From the NCBI GenBank assembly GCA_047975545.1, contig JBKEDS010000068.1, positions 1-16,615 of the forward strand: a stretch of DNA of 16,615 nt, read 5' to 3'. Below, one piece after another: positions 1 to 6,297 of the stretch. The notes under the pieces are model-generated. The model ran no database searches and was not told the DNA's origin. It saw only the letters and a program-made list of their open reading frames with translations. Source of the stretch: JBKEDS01 sp047975545. GTDB taxonomy: Bacteria > Bacteroidota > Bacteroidia > Flavobacteriales > Flavobacteriaceae. Numbering within the stretch: the first letter of the stretch is position 1; each line of letters opens with the position of its first letter. The translations under genes and the position numbers were made by a program.

Positions 1-257
1 AAATCGTTTTGCACTAATTGTAATTCTCTAACGATTTTATACGCTTTGGTTTTGAATTTATACAGCAGTTCGTTTTCTGCCTGATAATTGGGGTGTTGTT
101 TGGTAAAAGATTCATTTTCAAAATGTGCTTTATCACATTCAAGTCCTAAGCTAATATCTTTTTTCTTTCGGTCTTTCAATATTCGTAGGTAAACTCTGTG
201 CTTACCATTGGACAAAGCTCTGCCACCCAACACCATTTTTATAGTTGTTGTTCTCAT
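1..257 (-). CDS. Tyrosine recombinase/integrase, N-terminal part (runs off the window)
   Basis: The minus strand from the ATG at 257 stays open for 85 codons to the window edge, so only the N-terminus is visible. The protein starts MRTTTIKMVLGGRA and continues with a short beta-rich block around GKHRVYLRIL, then DISLGLECDKAHF and a helical segment. This matches the arm-type DNA-binding domain that opens Bacteroidetes tyrosine recombinases of integrative elements, which cut and rejoin att sites during integration and excision. The catalytic domain (R..HxxR..Y) would lie left of position 1 and cannot be checked. It is the last visible gene of a minus-strand element series, 84 bp after the DUF3987 gene. 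That gap holds a 7-bp stem hairpin (284-290 with 301-307). Family recognition is from the N-terminal pattern alone. Confidence 0.82.
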   Translation of the reverse strand, partial: MRTTTIKMVLGGRALSNGKHRVYLRILKDRKKKDISLGLECDKAHFENESFTKQHPNYQAENELLYKFKTKAYKIVRELQLVQND

Positions 258-341
258 TTTTATAATTTTAAAATGGGTTAATAAACTGCCCCAGAAATGA
301 GGCAGTTCAATTACATAAATAACAGGTTTTACAGTCTTACA

Positions 342-1625
342 TTATAGTTTTTTGTAAAACCCTTTTTTGATTCTTTTAATGACTTTTTTACGTTGCCATT
401 GGTCTAACTTATCAAACATTGTACGTTTGGTAATTTTCAATTTTTTGCCAACGGTATAAGCATCTTGCGTTGAAAATGTTGAAGAGAGGTTATCAATTAA
501 CTCTTCATCATGCATAGAAAGTCCACCATTATCAATTGTGTTGTAGGTAAACTGGCTGTGTCGTAATAAAGTCTGCATCAATTTCAAAGCCAATATAAAA
601 TCGGTATTGCTACATTCAATTTTTTCAAATGTGTGGAGTTTATCCTTATTTCTAATAGCAGTTAAAATCATTGCTATTCTGAATAGAATCAATCCGTGTC
701 TGTGTAAATTGGAAACAAAGCCTTCTGAATGTGTTTCGATTATATCTGTTCTCATCGGTCTAATTCTATTTAAGAATTTCTGCTGTTGTTCAGGAGTAAA
801 GGTAAATTCAATAGGTTTTTCTAAACCTTGCAATCTTCCGTATAAATCAAAAATTTGTTTTCCGACCTTTTCAAATACTATTTTGTGATTTCTGGTTTTT
901 TCGGCAAAAACATTTTTGAAGTCGCTCATTTCATCAAAATTGTAAATCATAAACCTTGAAAACAAACCATTTTCTTTTGATTTTATCAACGGTTGTAATT
1001 GGTCTGGTGTACCTGAAATAACCATTGCTAATTTCGGTTCTTTAATATCCTCAAAAACTTTTTCGGTTTTTCTGCTAATCGATATTGGTTCGTGGTGAAA
1101 TGCCTTGCGTAACACATCGGTATAATTACCCCAATCATTTTTGAGCATATTACTCATAGTGTCCGCTTCGCTTTCCATAATCAATAATCCGTGTTTACTG
1201 CTTCCCATAAATGAATACATTTCGGAAGTGCTGATATTGGCAGGTAGAATTTTAACCATTAAATCAGGGCATTCTTCTTTGTCTTTTTTCTTGCCCTTGT
1301 TTCCGTCTTCACATAATAGATATTCATTTTTGCTTTCTTGAAATATTTTATCGTGTATGGGTTCAATCAAAATTCTGGAATAATTCATTACACCTTTCCC
1401 ACTTGCTGCGGGTGCAATTATCATTACATATAATTGTGGGTAAATATTATCGCCATCATATACCCCGTAAAAATTGGGTAGAGAATTACTTAACACGCCT
1501 AAACTGGACAACAAAACAATATCTTTTTCTCTGTCGTTAAAGTTTTCTGTAAGTTCTGTCAATACCTTTGGCAGTCTATTGTAGATAGACCGTCCTATTA
1601 ATCTTCTTTCAATATTAGTTTGCAT
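342..1625 (-). CDS. DUF3987-type P-loop ATPase / primase-helicase-like protein of a mobile element
   Basis: A 427-aa protein from the ATG at 1625; a TTG three codons upstream (1634) is the only alternative, and the ATG is preferred. A Walker A-like loop APAASGKG lies at residues 71-78, and a hydrophobic strand ending in acidic residues (GLLIMESE, 146-153) fits Walker B. The last 60 residues look like a winged helix (DAYTVGKKLKITKRTMF, then a basic tail). Together this resembles DUF3987 proteins, common on Bacteroidetes integrative and mobilizable elements and thought to serve replication or DNA processing; the exact role is unproven. Some relatives carry an extra N-terminal primase domain that is absent here. 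The start overlaps the 3' remnant of the DUF5131 gene by 11 nt, suggesting translational coupling in an operon. The integrase gene follows. Confidence 0.78.
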   Translation of the reverse strand: MQTNIERRLIGRSIYNRLPKVLTELTENFNDREKDIVLLSSLGVLSNSLPNFYGVYDGDNIYPQLYVMIIAPAASGKGVMNYSRILIEPIHDKIFQESKNEYLLCEDGNKGKKKDKEECPDLMVKILPANISTSEMYSFMGSSKHGLLIMESEADTMSNMLKNDWGNYTDVLRKAFHHEPISISRKTEKVFEDIKEPKLAMVISGTPDQLQPLIKSKENGLFSRFMIYNFDEMSDFKNVFAEKTRNHKIVFEKVGKQIFDLYGRLQGLEKPIEFTFTPEQQQKFLNRIRPMRTDIIETHSEGFVSNLHRHGLILFRIAMILTAIRNKDKLHTFEKIECSNTDFILALKLMQTLLRHSQFTYNTIDNGGLSMHDEELIDNLSSTFSTQDAYTVGKKLKITKRTMFDKLDQWQRKKVIKRIKKGFYKKL

Positions 1626-1785
1626 AATTTTCAATTTTTGGATGATTTCTAATCATAAAACTCATAGGAAAGTTAGAACAATACTTTTCTCCTTTTTTGT
1701 CCTTTAATTTGAAGTGATTGTAATGATACCACGTACCAAACTGTTTAAAGAAGTACGGAATGTTTTCTTTTTCAAATTGATACAT
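1615..1785 (-). pseudogene. 3' remnant of the DUF5131 gene after an in-frame TAG
   Basis: Directly after the TAG (1786-1788) that ends the DUF5131 reading frame, the same frame continues for 56 more codons to a TAA at 1615-1617. It encodes MYQFEKENIPYFFKQFGTW and onward. The segment ENIPYFFKQFG matches the conserved C-terminal block of DUF5131 proteins (the 'P-F-F-F-K-Q-W-G' motif), so it is the missing end of the upstream gene, not an independent small gene. With the TAG read as an amino acid, the whole protein would be 254 residues, about the normal family length. The remnant overlaps the DUF3987 start by 11 nt, the spacing expected of an intact operon gene. Reinitiation at the ATG that follows the stop is possible but would give only this piece. 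Confidence 0.75.
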
Positions 1786-2379
1786 CTACGCCAAAAACCA
1801 ACTCAATTCTGTTTTTCTAAACTGATATTTCCCTGTTAGGTTACCCGATTCTCCACCTAATACAGCCCAGTCTAAAATGTTTAGTTCTTTTTCGGTTAAG
1901 TAAACTCCACTTAATAGAGGTTCAAAAGAAACCCATTTTACATTACAACCAAATTCATCTAAATAATGGATTCTATCTACACTTTTTTGGTCTTCAACTG
2001 TAACCCCAATCCATACGTGAGGGAAATTAACACTTGACCAATTTTTAGGTAAATTTTCTTTTATCCTTTCAGGTCTTTTTGTTAATATCAGATAGGTATG
2101 TTGTGGTGTTTTTCTAATTATTTCCCAAACCTCATCTCTCCATTCATCAGCTTCTTCAATAAAAAAATCCGACATTGAGCACGTGAATATTTTTACGCCT
2201 TTCTTCCTTTTTAAAGGATAATTAAAAGTATTGGTGTTTTTAAAAACAATATTTGGGTTTGTTACACTTCCATCTAATATTCGGTGCATGTAACAAAATT
2301 TACAAGCACTTGATACTTTTCTACAACCCATCCAAGGATTCCAAGTATCATCAATCCAAATTAATCTACTATTTCTCAT
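1786..2379 (-). CDS. DUF5131 (phage Gp37/Gp68 family, radical-SAM-like) protein, cut short by an in-frame amber codon
   Basis: 197 codons from the ATG at 2379. The N-terminus reads IWIDDTWNPWMGCRKVS and is followed by cysteines 19, 26 and 29 (C-x6-C-x2-C-Y), the three-cysteine cluster of this family, likely an iron-sulfur site as in radical SAM enzymes. Further family blocks are FTCSMSDFF (65-73), TPQHTYLILTKRPER (91-105), WIGVTVED (123-130), SFEPLLSG (151-158) and LGGESG (174-179). The substrate of the family is not established; it occurs on phages and integrative elements. The frame stops at TAG (1786-1788), just before the conserved C-terminal block, which continues in the same frame at 1615-1785. 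The gene is therefore probably a pseudogene, or the base is a sequencing error or a readthrough stop. The start overlaps the HTH gene stop by 4 nt (ATGA). Confidence 0.8.
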   Translation of the reverse strand: MRNSRLIWIDDTWNPWMGCRKVSSACKFCYMHRILDGSVTNPNIVFKNTNTFNYPLKRKKGVKIFTCSMSDFFIEEADEWRDEVWEIIRKTPQHTYLILTKRPERIKENLPKNWSSVNFPHVWIGVTVEDQKSVDRIHYLDEFGCNVKWVSFEPLLSGVYLTEKELNILDWAVLGGESGNLTGKYQFRKTELSWFLA

Positions 2380-2657
2380 CTTGCATTACTTTTTAAATGG
2401 TTCATCACTTCTTGCTCTAATTTATTTGTGCTTATAGAATCATTTTGTAACATCCACTTGTCTAAATCTGATTTTTTGAAATAGATTCGCCCACCATTAG
2501 GTTTGCTAAACTCAATAGCTTTTTTTGATGTTAATTTGTATAAAAATGATTCGCTTACATCAAGGTAAATTAGTGCTTCTCTAAAACTCAAAATTTCCTT
2601 TTGTGCAATGAATTGCATTCTTTGGAAATTCTCATTCAATTTTGATTTTTCACTCAT
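2376..2657 (-). CDS. Helix-turn-helix (excisionase/MerR-type) DNA-binding protein
   Basis: A 93-aa protein starting MSEKSKLNENFQRM at the ATG at 2657. A TTG twelve codons upstream (2693) keeps the frame open but is less likely. Residues 22-70 (ILSFREALIYLDVSESFLYKLTS, then a beta wing containing NGGRIYFKKSDLDKWM) have the pattern of the HTH_17 excisionase-like fold. Bacteroidetes mobile elements often carry such small proteins as excisionases or element regulators. It is the first gene of the operon HTH - DUF5131 - DUF3987, overlapping the next by 4 nt. The 165-bp region upstream holds four direct TGTAGAT repeats, a plausible binding target. Whether it promotes excision or controls transcription cannot be decided from sequence. 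Confidence 0.8.
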   Translation of the reverse strand: MSEKSKLNENFQRMQFIAQKEILSFREALIYLDVSESFLYKLTSKKAIEFSKPNGGRIYFKKSDLDKWMLQNDSISTNKLEQEVMNHLKSNAR

Positions 2658-2737
2658 AACTTCAATTTTAAATGATACCCTGACGTCATTCAATTTTAGG
2701 TATCTGATTATGAGTGCAAAAATTTAAATAGAAGTAT

Positions 2738-2807
2738 TGTAGATGAAATCTATGTATCTGCTAAAACTGTAGATATCAATGAAATTTTGTAGATGAATTG
2801 TAGATGA
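2738..2807. repeat. Four direct TGTAGAT repeats with helical spacing upstream of the HTH gene
   Basis: Copies start at 2738, 2768, 2788 and 2799. Three read TGTAGATGA and the second reads TGTAGATAT. Start-to-start distances of 30, 20 and 11 bp place all four on about the same face of the helix, as expected for cooperative protein binding. They lie between the stop of the 299-aa gene (2823) and the HTH start (2657). They could be an operator, an excisionase or integrase accessory site, or iterons; which is not known. Confidence 0.6.
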
Positions 2808-2822
2808 TAAAAAACAGTAATC

Positions 2823-3722
2823 TTAACTGAGGTGTTTTGTTATTATTTCTGGTAAAAAGTTGTCTTTAGGTACTCTTGATTTAGTTCCGAATTGACTTTT
2901 TATTGAGCTTATTTCATTTCCCTTAAATTTCTCAAAAACAATTTTTATAAAGTCATAAAAGTATTTTCTAATTTCTTTTGTTGTGTAAATTTCTTTGTGT
3001 AGTACCCAAAATGAAAACCTAATCAAATCGTTAGATAGTTTTGGTTCTAATTGTTTAGAAACTTCTGGAACTTCTTCTTTTTCAATTAAATGAGTTGTAT
3101 ACTCAATGAGTAAATTATAATCTTCTTCATTTAAAATTATCTGTTGTTTTTCGTTTTTCCCTTTCATATAGGATAAAACAGAGTGTATTTTATTCAAATC
3201 GGAAACTTCAATATTATAATTGTTATCATTATCGACAACTATAAAATCGGTTGATTTTTCATTAATTTCAAACTTTTCCATATTAGGAAGTAATAGCATC
3301 TCGTTGATATACTTAACCAAACTTCGCAATGGAATCAAAAAATAAGGGTGATAAGTTAAAATTTCTTCACTTCCATTAATAAGTAGTTGTATGGCTTTTA
3401 CTTGTATAGTTAAATAGTTTCGTACAGAAAATTCATTATTATTATTTGTTATACAATATTGATAAATATAACTTTTAGAATTTTCGTATTCCCTTTTTAG
3501 GTAATGAATAATTAAGTTACTTGTATGTTCTATAACTTCATAAGTTCCTTGCCTATTTTCGTTTAATCCAAAACATTTTATTTCTGTATAATGCTCATTA
3601 AATTCATAAGAGTTATAATCACTATAAACTAACAGTTGTTTTGCGATTTTTCGGATATTGTCTTCACTTTTAAGTGTTTCTTCAAAAAATTTAATAGGGT
3701 AAGCTACACTACTCTTTTTCAT
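2823..3722 (-). CDS. Unrecognised 299-aa protein at the tRNA-proximal end of the element
   Basis: A 299-aa soluble, Lys/Glu/Asn-rich protein from the ATG at 3722 (MKKSSVAYPIKFFEE) to TAA at 2823. I see no signal peptide, membrane segment, nucleotide-binding loop or metal cluster. The C-terminal third (NDLIRFSFWVLHKEIYTT to SRVPKDNFLPEIITKHLS) looks helical. It has only a faint similarity in layout to the C-terminus of RteC-type regulators of Bacteroides conjugative transposons, too weak to name it. AT-rich composition and position between the tRNA and the HTH/DUF5131/DUF3987 operon suggest cargo or a regulator of the element. A -7 box, TAATTTTG (3727-3734), ends only 4 nt before the ATG, so the mRNA may be leaderless. 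Two TGCTGAA repeats lie just upstream of that box. Confidence 0.7.
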   Translation of the reverse strand: MKKSSVAYPIKFFEETLKSEDNIRKIAKQLLVYSDYNSYEFNEHYTEIKCFGLNENRQGTYEVIEHTSNLIIHYLKREYENSKSYIYQYCITNNNNEFSVRNYLTIQVKAIQLLINGSEEILTYHPYFLIPLRSLVKYINEMLLLPNMEKFEINEKSTDFIVVDNDNNYNIEVSDLNKIHSVLSYMKGKNEKQQIILNEEDYNLLIEYTTHLIEKEEVPEVSKQLEPKLSNDLIRFSFWVLHKEIYTTKEIRKYFYDFIKIVFEKFKGNEISSIKSQFGTKSRVPKDNFLPEIITKHLS

Positions 3723-3726
3723 TTCA

Positions 3727-3761
3727 CAAAATTAGTAAAATGTTTCAGCATAGCTTCAGCA
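3727..3761 (-). promoter_or_regulatory. Candidate leaderless promoter with two TGCTGAA repeats
   Basis: On the minus strand a TAnnTTTG-type -7 box (TAATTTTG, 3727-3734) ends 4 nt before the start codon of the 299-aa gene, so transcription would begin at or next to the ATG. Upstream, where the -33 element would be, TGCTGAA occurs twice (3744-3750 and 3755-3761) exactly 11 bp apart, as for a regulator site. No TTG -33 element is visible. Confidence 0.4.
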
Positions 3762-3766
3762 GGAAT

Positions 3767-3799
3767 AAAAAAAGCACCTACAATAATTTGTAAGTGCTT
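3767..3799 (-). terminator. Rho-independent terminator of the tRNA gene
   Basis: On the minus strand, 11 nt after the tRNA discriminator base, a 12-bp stem (3772-3783 with 3788-3799, one G-T wobble, 4-nt loop) is followed by a run of seven U (3767-3773, partly overlapping the stem foot). This is a textbook intrinsic terminator. It sits between the tRNA and the start of the element's genes. Confidence 0.82.
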
Positions 3800-3810
3800 G
3801 ATTTTAAAAG

Positions 3811-3884
3811 TGGTCCCACCTGGGCTCGAACCAGGGACTTTCTGATTATGAGTCAGATACTCTAACCAACTGAGTTATAGGACC
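3811..3884 (-). tRNA. tRNA with CAT anticodon (elongator Met, or Ile2 read with lysidine)
   Basis: The 74-nt minus-strand sequence folds as a complete cloverleaf: a 7-bp acceptor (GGTCCTA with TGGGACC, including a T-G pair), D arm ACTC/GAGT, anticodon arm TCTGA-CTCATAA-TCAGA, a 5-nt variable loop, T arm CCTGG-TTCGAGC-CCAGG, and discriminator A. CCA is not encoded. The anticodon is CAT. The C4-G69 and C5-G68 acceptor pairs are those described as recognition features for lysidine synthetase TilS on tRNA-Ile2, so Ile2 is a serious alternative to Met. The gene borders the AT-rich mobile element and is a likely attachment site. Confidence 0.9.
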
Positions 3885-3896
3885 GAAATTTGGCTG

Positions 3897-3927
3897 CGAA
3901 TTTAATACTATTTTTAAAACTCCGCAA
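3897..3927 (-). promoter_or_regulatory. Candidate promoter of the tRNA gene
   Basis: On the minus strand a TTG (3925-3927) is followed after 20 nt by TAAATTCG (3897-3904), one mismatch from the Bacteroidetes -7 consensus TAnnTTTG. The start would fall near 3890, a few nucleotides before the mature tRNA 5' end at 3884. Confidence 0.4.
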
Positions 3928-3932
3928 GAAAA

Positions 3933-4343
3933 TTAGCGGCTAAAATCAATTTCTTGGCAAAGTTCTATTAAAACGCCGTTAGTGCTTTTAGGGTGAAGGA
4001 AAACAACCCGCTTATTATCAGTACCTTTTTTGGGTATTTCGTTTAAAACAACAAAACCTTGTTTTTTTAATCGTTGCGTTTCCGCTTCAATATCGTTAAC
4101 ATAAAAAGCGATATGGTGGATGCCCTCGCCATGCTTTTCTATAAATTTTGAAATAGGACTATTTTGGTCAAGGGCTTCCAAAAGTTCTATCTTGGTTTCG
4201 CCCACCTTAAAAAATGCGGTTTTTACGCCTTCGCCCCCTACCGTTTCGGTTTTATAACTTTCGGTATTCAACAAAGCCGAAAACAGGGCATTCGACTGCT
4301 CCAAGCTTTTTACCGCTATTCCTATATGTTCAATCTTTTTCAT
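3933..4343 (-). CDS. mce: Methylmalonyl-CoA epimerase
   Basis: A 136-aa protein of the vicinal-oxygen-chelate fold that interconverts the (R) and (S) forms of methylmalonyl-CoA in the propionyl-CoA/succinyl-CoA route. It starts MKKIEHIGIAVKSLEQS and has two repeated beta-alpha modules. The metal ligands expected for the family are visible: His in EHIGIAV (first module), Glu in IELLEAL, His in IHHIAFYV (second module) and Glu in VLIELCQE at the end. Length is normal for the family. The ATG at 4343 is chosen because homologues start just before KIEHIGIAV; an in-frame ATG four codons upstream (4355) is possible. It is divergent from rbfA and lies 48 bp upstream of the tRNA, transcribed in the same direction. 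Confidence 0.93.
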   Translation of the reverse strand: MKKIEHIGIAVKSLEQSNALFSALLNTESYKTETVGGEGVKTAFFKVGETKIELLEALDQNSPISKFIEKHGEGIHHIAFYVNDIEAETQRLKKQGFVVLNEIPKKGTDNKRVVFLHPKSTNGVLIELCQEIDFSR

Positions 4344-4416
4344 TATAATCCCCATATTTTAATGGCAAGTTATAAATTTTGTATTTCAAAAAAAGCAAAA
4401 ATCCTTAAATATGCGC

Positions 4417-4424
4417 TATTTTTG
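4417..4424 (+). promoter_or_regulatory. Candidate -7 box of the rbfA operon
   Basis: TATTTTTG matches the Bacteroidetes TAnnTTTG -7 element and lies in the divergent gap between mce and rbfA, giving a leader of roughly 55-60 nt. No clear TTG -33 element is visible at the right distance. Confidence 0.4.
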
Positions 4425-4487
4425 CGGCAGTTTAATGTTTGGTAAACAAACCCATCCATTAAATTAAACACCCTAAAGCACAAAGAT

Positions 4488-4883
4488 TTGGAAGAAAGTC
4501 AAAGACAAAAAAAAATAGCATCGGTCCTACAACACGATTTGGTCGATGTCCTGCAAGGCGCTGCCACCCAAGGCGGGCTAAAGGGCATTATTATATCGGT
4601 AACCAAGGTTAAGGTAACGGTCGATTTGGGCGAGGCCAAGGTATACCTAAGTATTTTCCCCAACGACAAAGGCAAGGAACTACTAGCCGGCATAAAATCC
4701 AACACCCCGTTAATTAGGCACGAATTGGCACAGCGTACCAAAAACCAATTGCGCCGTATGCCAAACCTCGAATTTTTTATAGACGATTCGCTGGAGTATA
4801 TCGACAAGATAGAACAATCGTTAAAAGGCGGCGAAAACCCAATTAAGGACCCCTCTATTTTAAGCCGAAGAAAAAAATCGTAA
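4488..4883 (+). CDS. rbfA: 30S ribosome-binding factor A
   Basis: A 131-aa protein that binds the maturing 30S subunit and assists 16S rRNA 5'-end processing and cold adaptation. The N-terminus EESQRQKKIASVLQHDL, the KH-like core (GIIISVTKVKVTVDLGEAKVYLSIF) and RHELAQRTKNQLRRMPNLEFFIDDSLEY are the family's diagnostic blocks. The start is TTG at 4488: the frame upstream has no ATG before a stop, and TTG places the N-terminus where homologues start (M-E-x-x-QRQKKI). The basic tail (ILSRRKKS) is usual. The downstream permease gene starts 7 nt after the stop, so the two form an operon, an arrangement often seen in Flavobacteriaceae. Confidence 0.95.
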   Translation: MEESQRQKKIASVLQHDLVDVLQGAATQGGLKGIIISVTKVKVTVDLGEAKVYLSIFPNDKGKELLAGIKSNTPLIRHELAQRTKNQLRRMPNLEFFIDDSLEYIDKIEQSLKGGENPIKDPSILSRRKKS

Positions 4884-4890
4884 TCCAACC

Positions 4891-6105
4891 TTGAACTTCA
4901 AACGCTACATAGCCAAGCGGTACCTATACACCAAAAGCAGTAACAATGCCATTAACATTATTACCATTATAGCCATAATTGGCGTAATACTGGGTGCTGC
5001 ATCGTTGTTTATAGTACTTTCGGGGTTTGCGGGGCTAAAGGATTTTACGCTCCAGTTTACCACCGTGGCCGACCCCGATTTAAAGGCACAAGCCGCCGTC
5101 GGGAAATCGTTCGTTTTAACCAAAAACGATATTGAAAACTTGGACAAAATAAACAGCATAGCCGCTTACAGCCAAATAGTCGAGGAGCGCGTTATCCTGG
5201 AATGCGATAAACAAAACGCCATAGCCTACCTTAAAGGCGTAAACAACCAATACAAAAACGTGGTGCATATCGATAGTATCCTTAGTGCGCAATCGGGCGG
5301 CAATTGGTTAAACCAAAACGCCAACGAAGTTGTAGTAGGCTGGGGCCTGTCCAACCAATTGGCCTTGGGCGCTTTGGATTTTAACAGGCCCGTAAGCATT
5401 TACGTACCAAAGCCCGGAAAAGGCCAAATAACCACGACCAAAAACGCCTTTAACAGTGTTAAGGCCGTTAATGTAGGGATTTTCGATATAAACGAAAACC
5501 TAAACGACAACTACATGTTTGCCCCCATAACCTTGGCGCAAAACCTGTTAAACTACCAGCCCGACCAAATTACGGCTTTAGAATTCAAGTTAAAAGAAAC
5601 CGCCAATATCGAAACCGCAAAACAACAAATAAGCGCCGCTTTGGGCAATAAAGTAGCGCTAAAAACCCGAGCCCAGCTAAACGATGCCCTTTACAAAATG
5701 CTAAATACCGAAAACTTGGTGGTTTACCTCATTTTTACGCTCGTGCTTATAATTGCCTTTTTCAACATCATCGGTTCGTTGATTATGATGATGTTGGACA
5801 AAAAACGAAGCCTAAACACCCTGTTCAACATCGGGGCCACGGTAACCGACATCCGCCGTATATTTTTCTACCAAGGCAGCCTAATGAGCATTCTCGGCGG
5901 GCTAATAGGCCTAATCCTCGCCTTTGCGGTGGTTCTGCTACAAAAACACTTTAGCTTGGTTATGATAACGCCGTCCCTGCCCTATCCCGTAACCATAAAG
6001 GCCGAAAACTTCATTATTGTATTCCTAACCATTTCCGTTCTGGGTATTACAGCCTCCAAAATTGCTTCGGCACGTATAACAAAAACCTTAATCGAAACGC
6101 ATTAA
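4891..6105 (+). CDS. FtsX-like (LolC/LolE-type) ABC transporter permease
   Basis: A 404-aa inner-membrane protein. TM1 at about residues 18-45 is followed by a large periplasmic (MacB_PCD-like) domain to about 270, then three more helices (about 273-300, 325-350, 372-395). This is the topology of LolC/LolE and MacB permeases, which use ATP from a partner ATPase to extract lipoproteins or move other substrates across the envelope. The N-terminus NFKRYIAKRYLYTKSSNNAIN and the coupling-helix segment LDKKRSLNTLFNIGAT are typical. No ATPase gene is adjacent, so the partner must be encoded elsewhere. The start is TTG at 4891 (homologues begin M-N-F-x-x-YIAKRYL). The substrate is inferred, not visible. 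Confidence 0.87.
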   Translation: MNFKRYIAKRYLYTKSSNNAINIITIIAIIGVILGAASLFIVLSGFAGLKDFTLQFTTVADPDLKAQAAVGKSFVLTKNDIENLDKINSIAAYSQIVEERVILECDKQNAIAYLKGVNNQYKNVVHIDSILSAQSGGNWLNQNANEVVVGWGLSNQLALGALDFNRPVSIYVPKPGKGQITTTKNAFNSVKAVNVGIFDINENLNDNYMFAPITLAQNLLNYQPDQITALEFKLKETANIETAKQQISAALGNKVALKTRAQLNDALYKMLNTENLVVYLIFTLVLIIAFFNIIGSLIMMMLDKKRSLNTLFNIGATVTDIRRIFFYQGSLMSILGGLIGLILAFAVVLLQKHFSLVMITPSLPYPVTIKAENFIIVFLTISVLGITASKIASARITKTLIETH

Positions 6106-6112
6106 ATTTTAT

Positions 6113-6280
6113 TTGGGCAAGTTGCAAGCAACCGGGCTTTCCGCTATATCTTTTATGCCAAATTTATTTCGGCATCCCTTAAAAGCATGGTACCAACCCA
6201 TGCAAAAGCTTGTTTGCGCAATTTATTTCCAAGGCATAAAAGGATGCCGCTGCAATCCCTCTTGCGGGCAATCCCTATGG
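6113..6280. repeat. Structured intergenic repeat element between convergent genes
   Basis: This fills the gap between the permease (ends 6105) and dusB (ends 6298, opposite strand). A perfect 10-bp inverted repeat, CTTTTATGCC (6150-6159) and GGCATAAAAG (6233-6242), encloses a nested hairpin, GCATGG (6185-6190) with CCATGC (6198-6203). AATTTATTTC occurs twice inside (6161-6170, 6220-6229) and GCAATCCCT twice at the right end (6252-6260, 6268-6276). The outer sequence GGGCTTTCCGCTATATC resembles a dispersed intergenic repeat that I recall from Flavobacteriaceae genomes; this is memory, not a search. It may also act as a two-way terminator. Confidence 0.5.
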
Positions 6281-6297
6281 AATTTTTACAAACGCAG

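Noticed and set aside
284..307. Hairpin AACTGCC/GGCAGTT between DUF3987 and integrase genes as a terminator
   Set aside because: No U-run follows on the minus strand, so termination is not supported; it may simply be a structured intergenic stretch.
2681..2688. TGACGTCA palindrome upstream of the HTH gene as an operator
   Set aside because: An isolated 8-bp palindrome inside the possible extended N-terminal frame; no second copy at a regulatory spacing in the element.
2823..3722. Calling the 299-aa gene an RteC homologue or a TcmP (three-Cys-motif partner) protein
   Set aside because: TcmP is a known partner of DUF5131 genes and RteC is common on Bacteroidetes elements, but none of the signature residues of either family could be found; similarity is only in general layout.
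4499..4888. Long open frame on the minus strand across rbfA
   Set aside because: It is the antisense shadow of rbfA, whose protein matches its family over full length.
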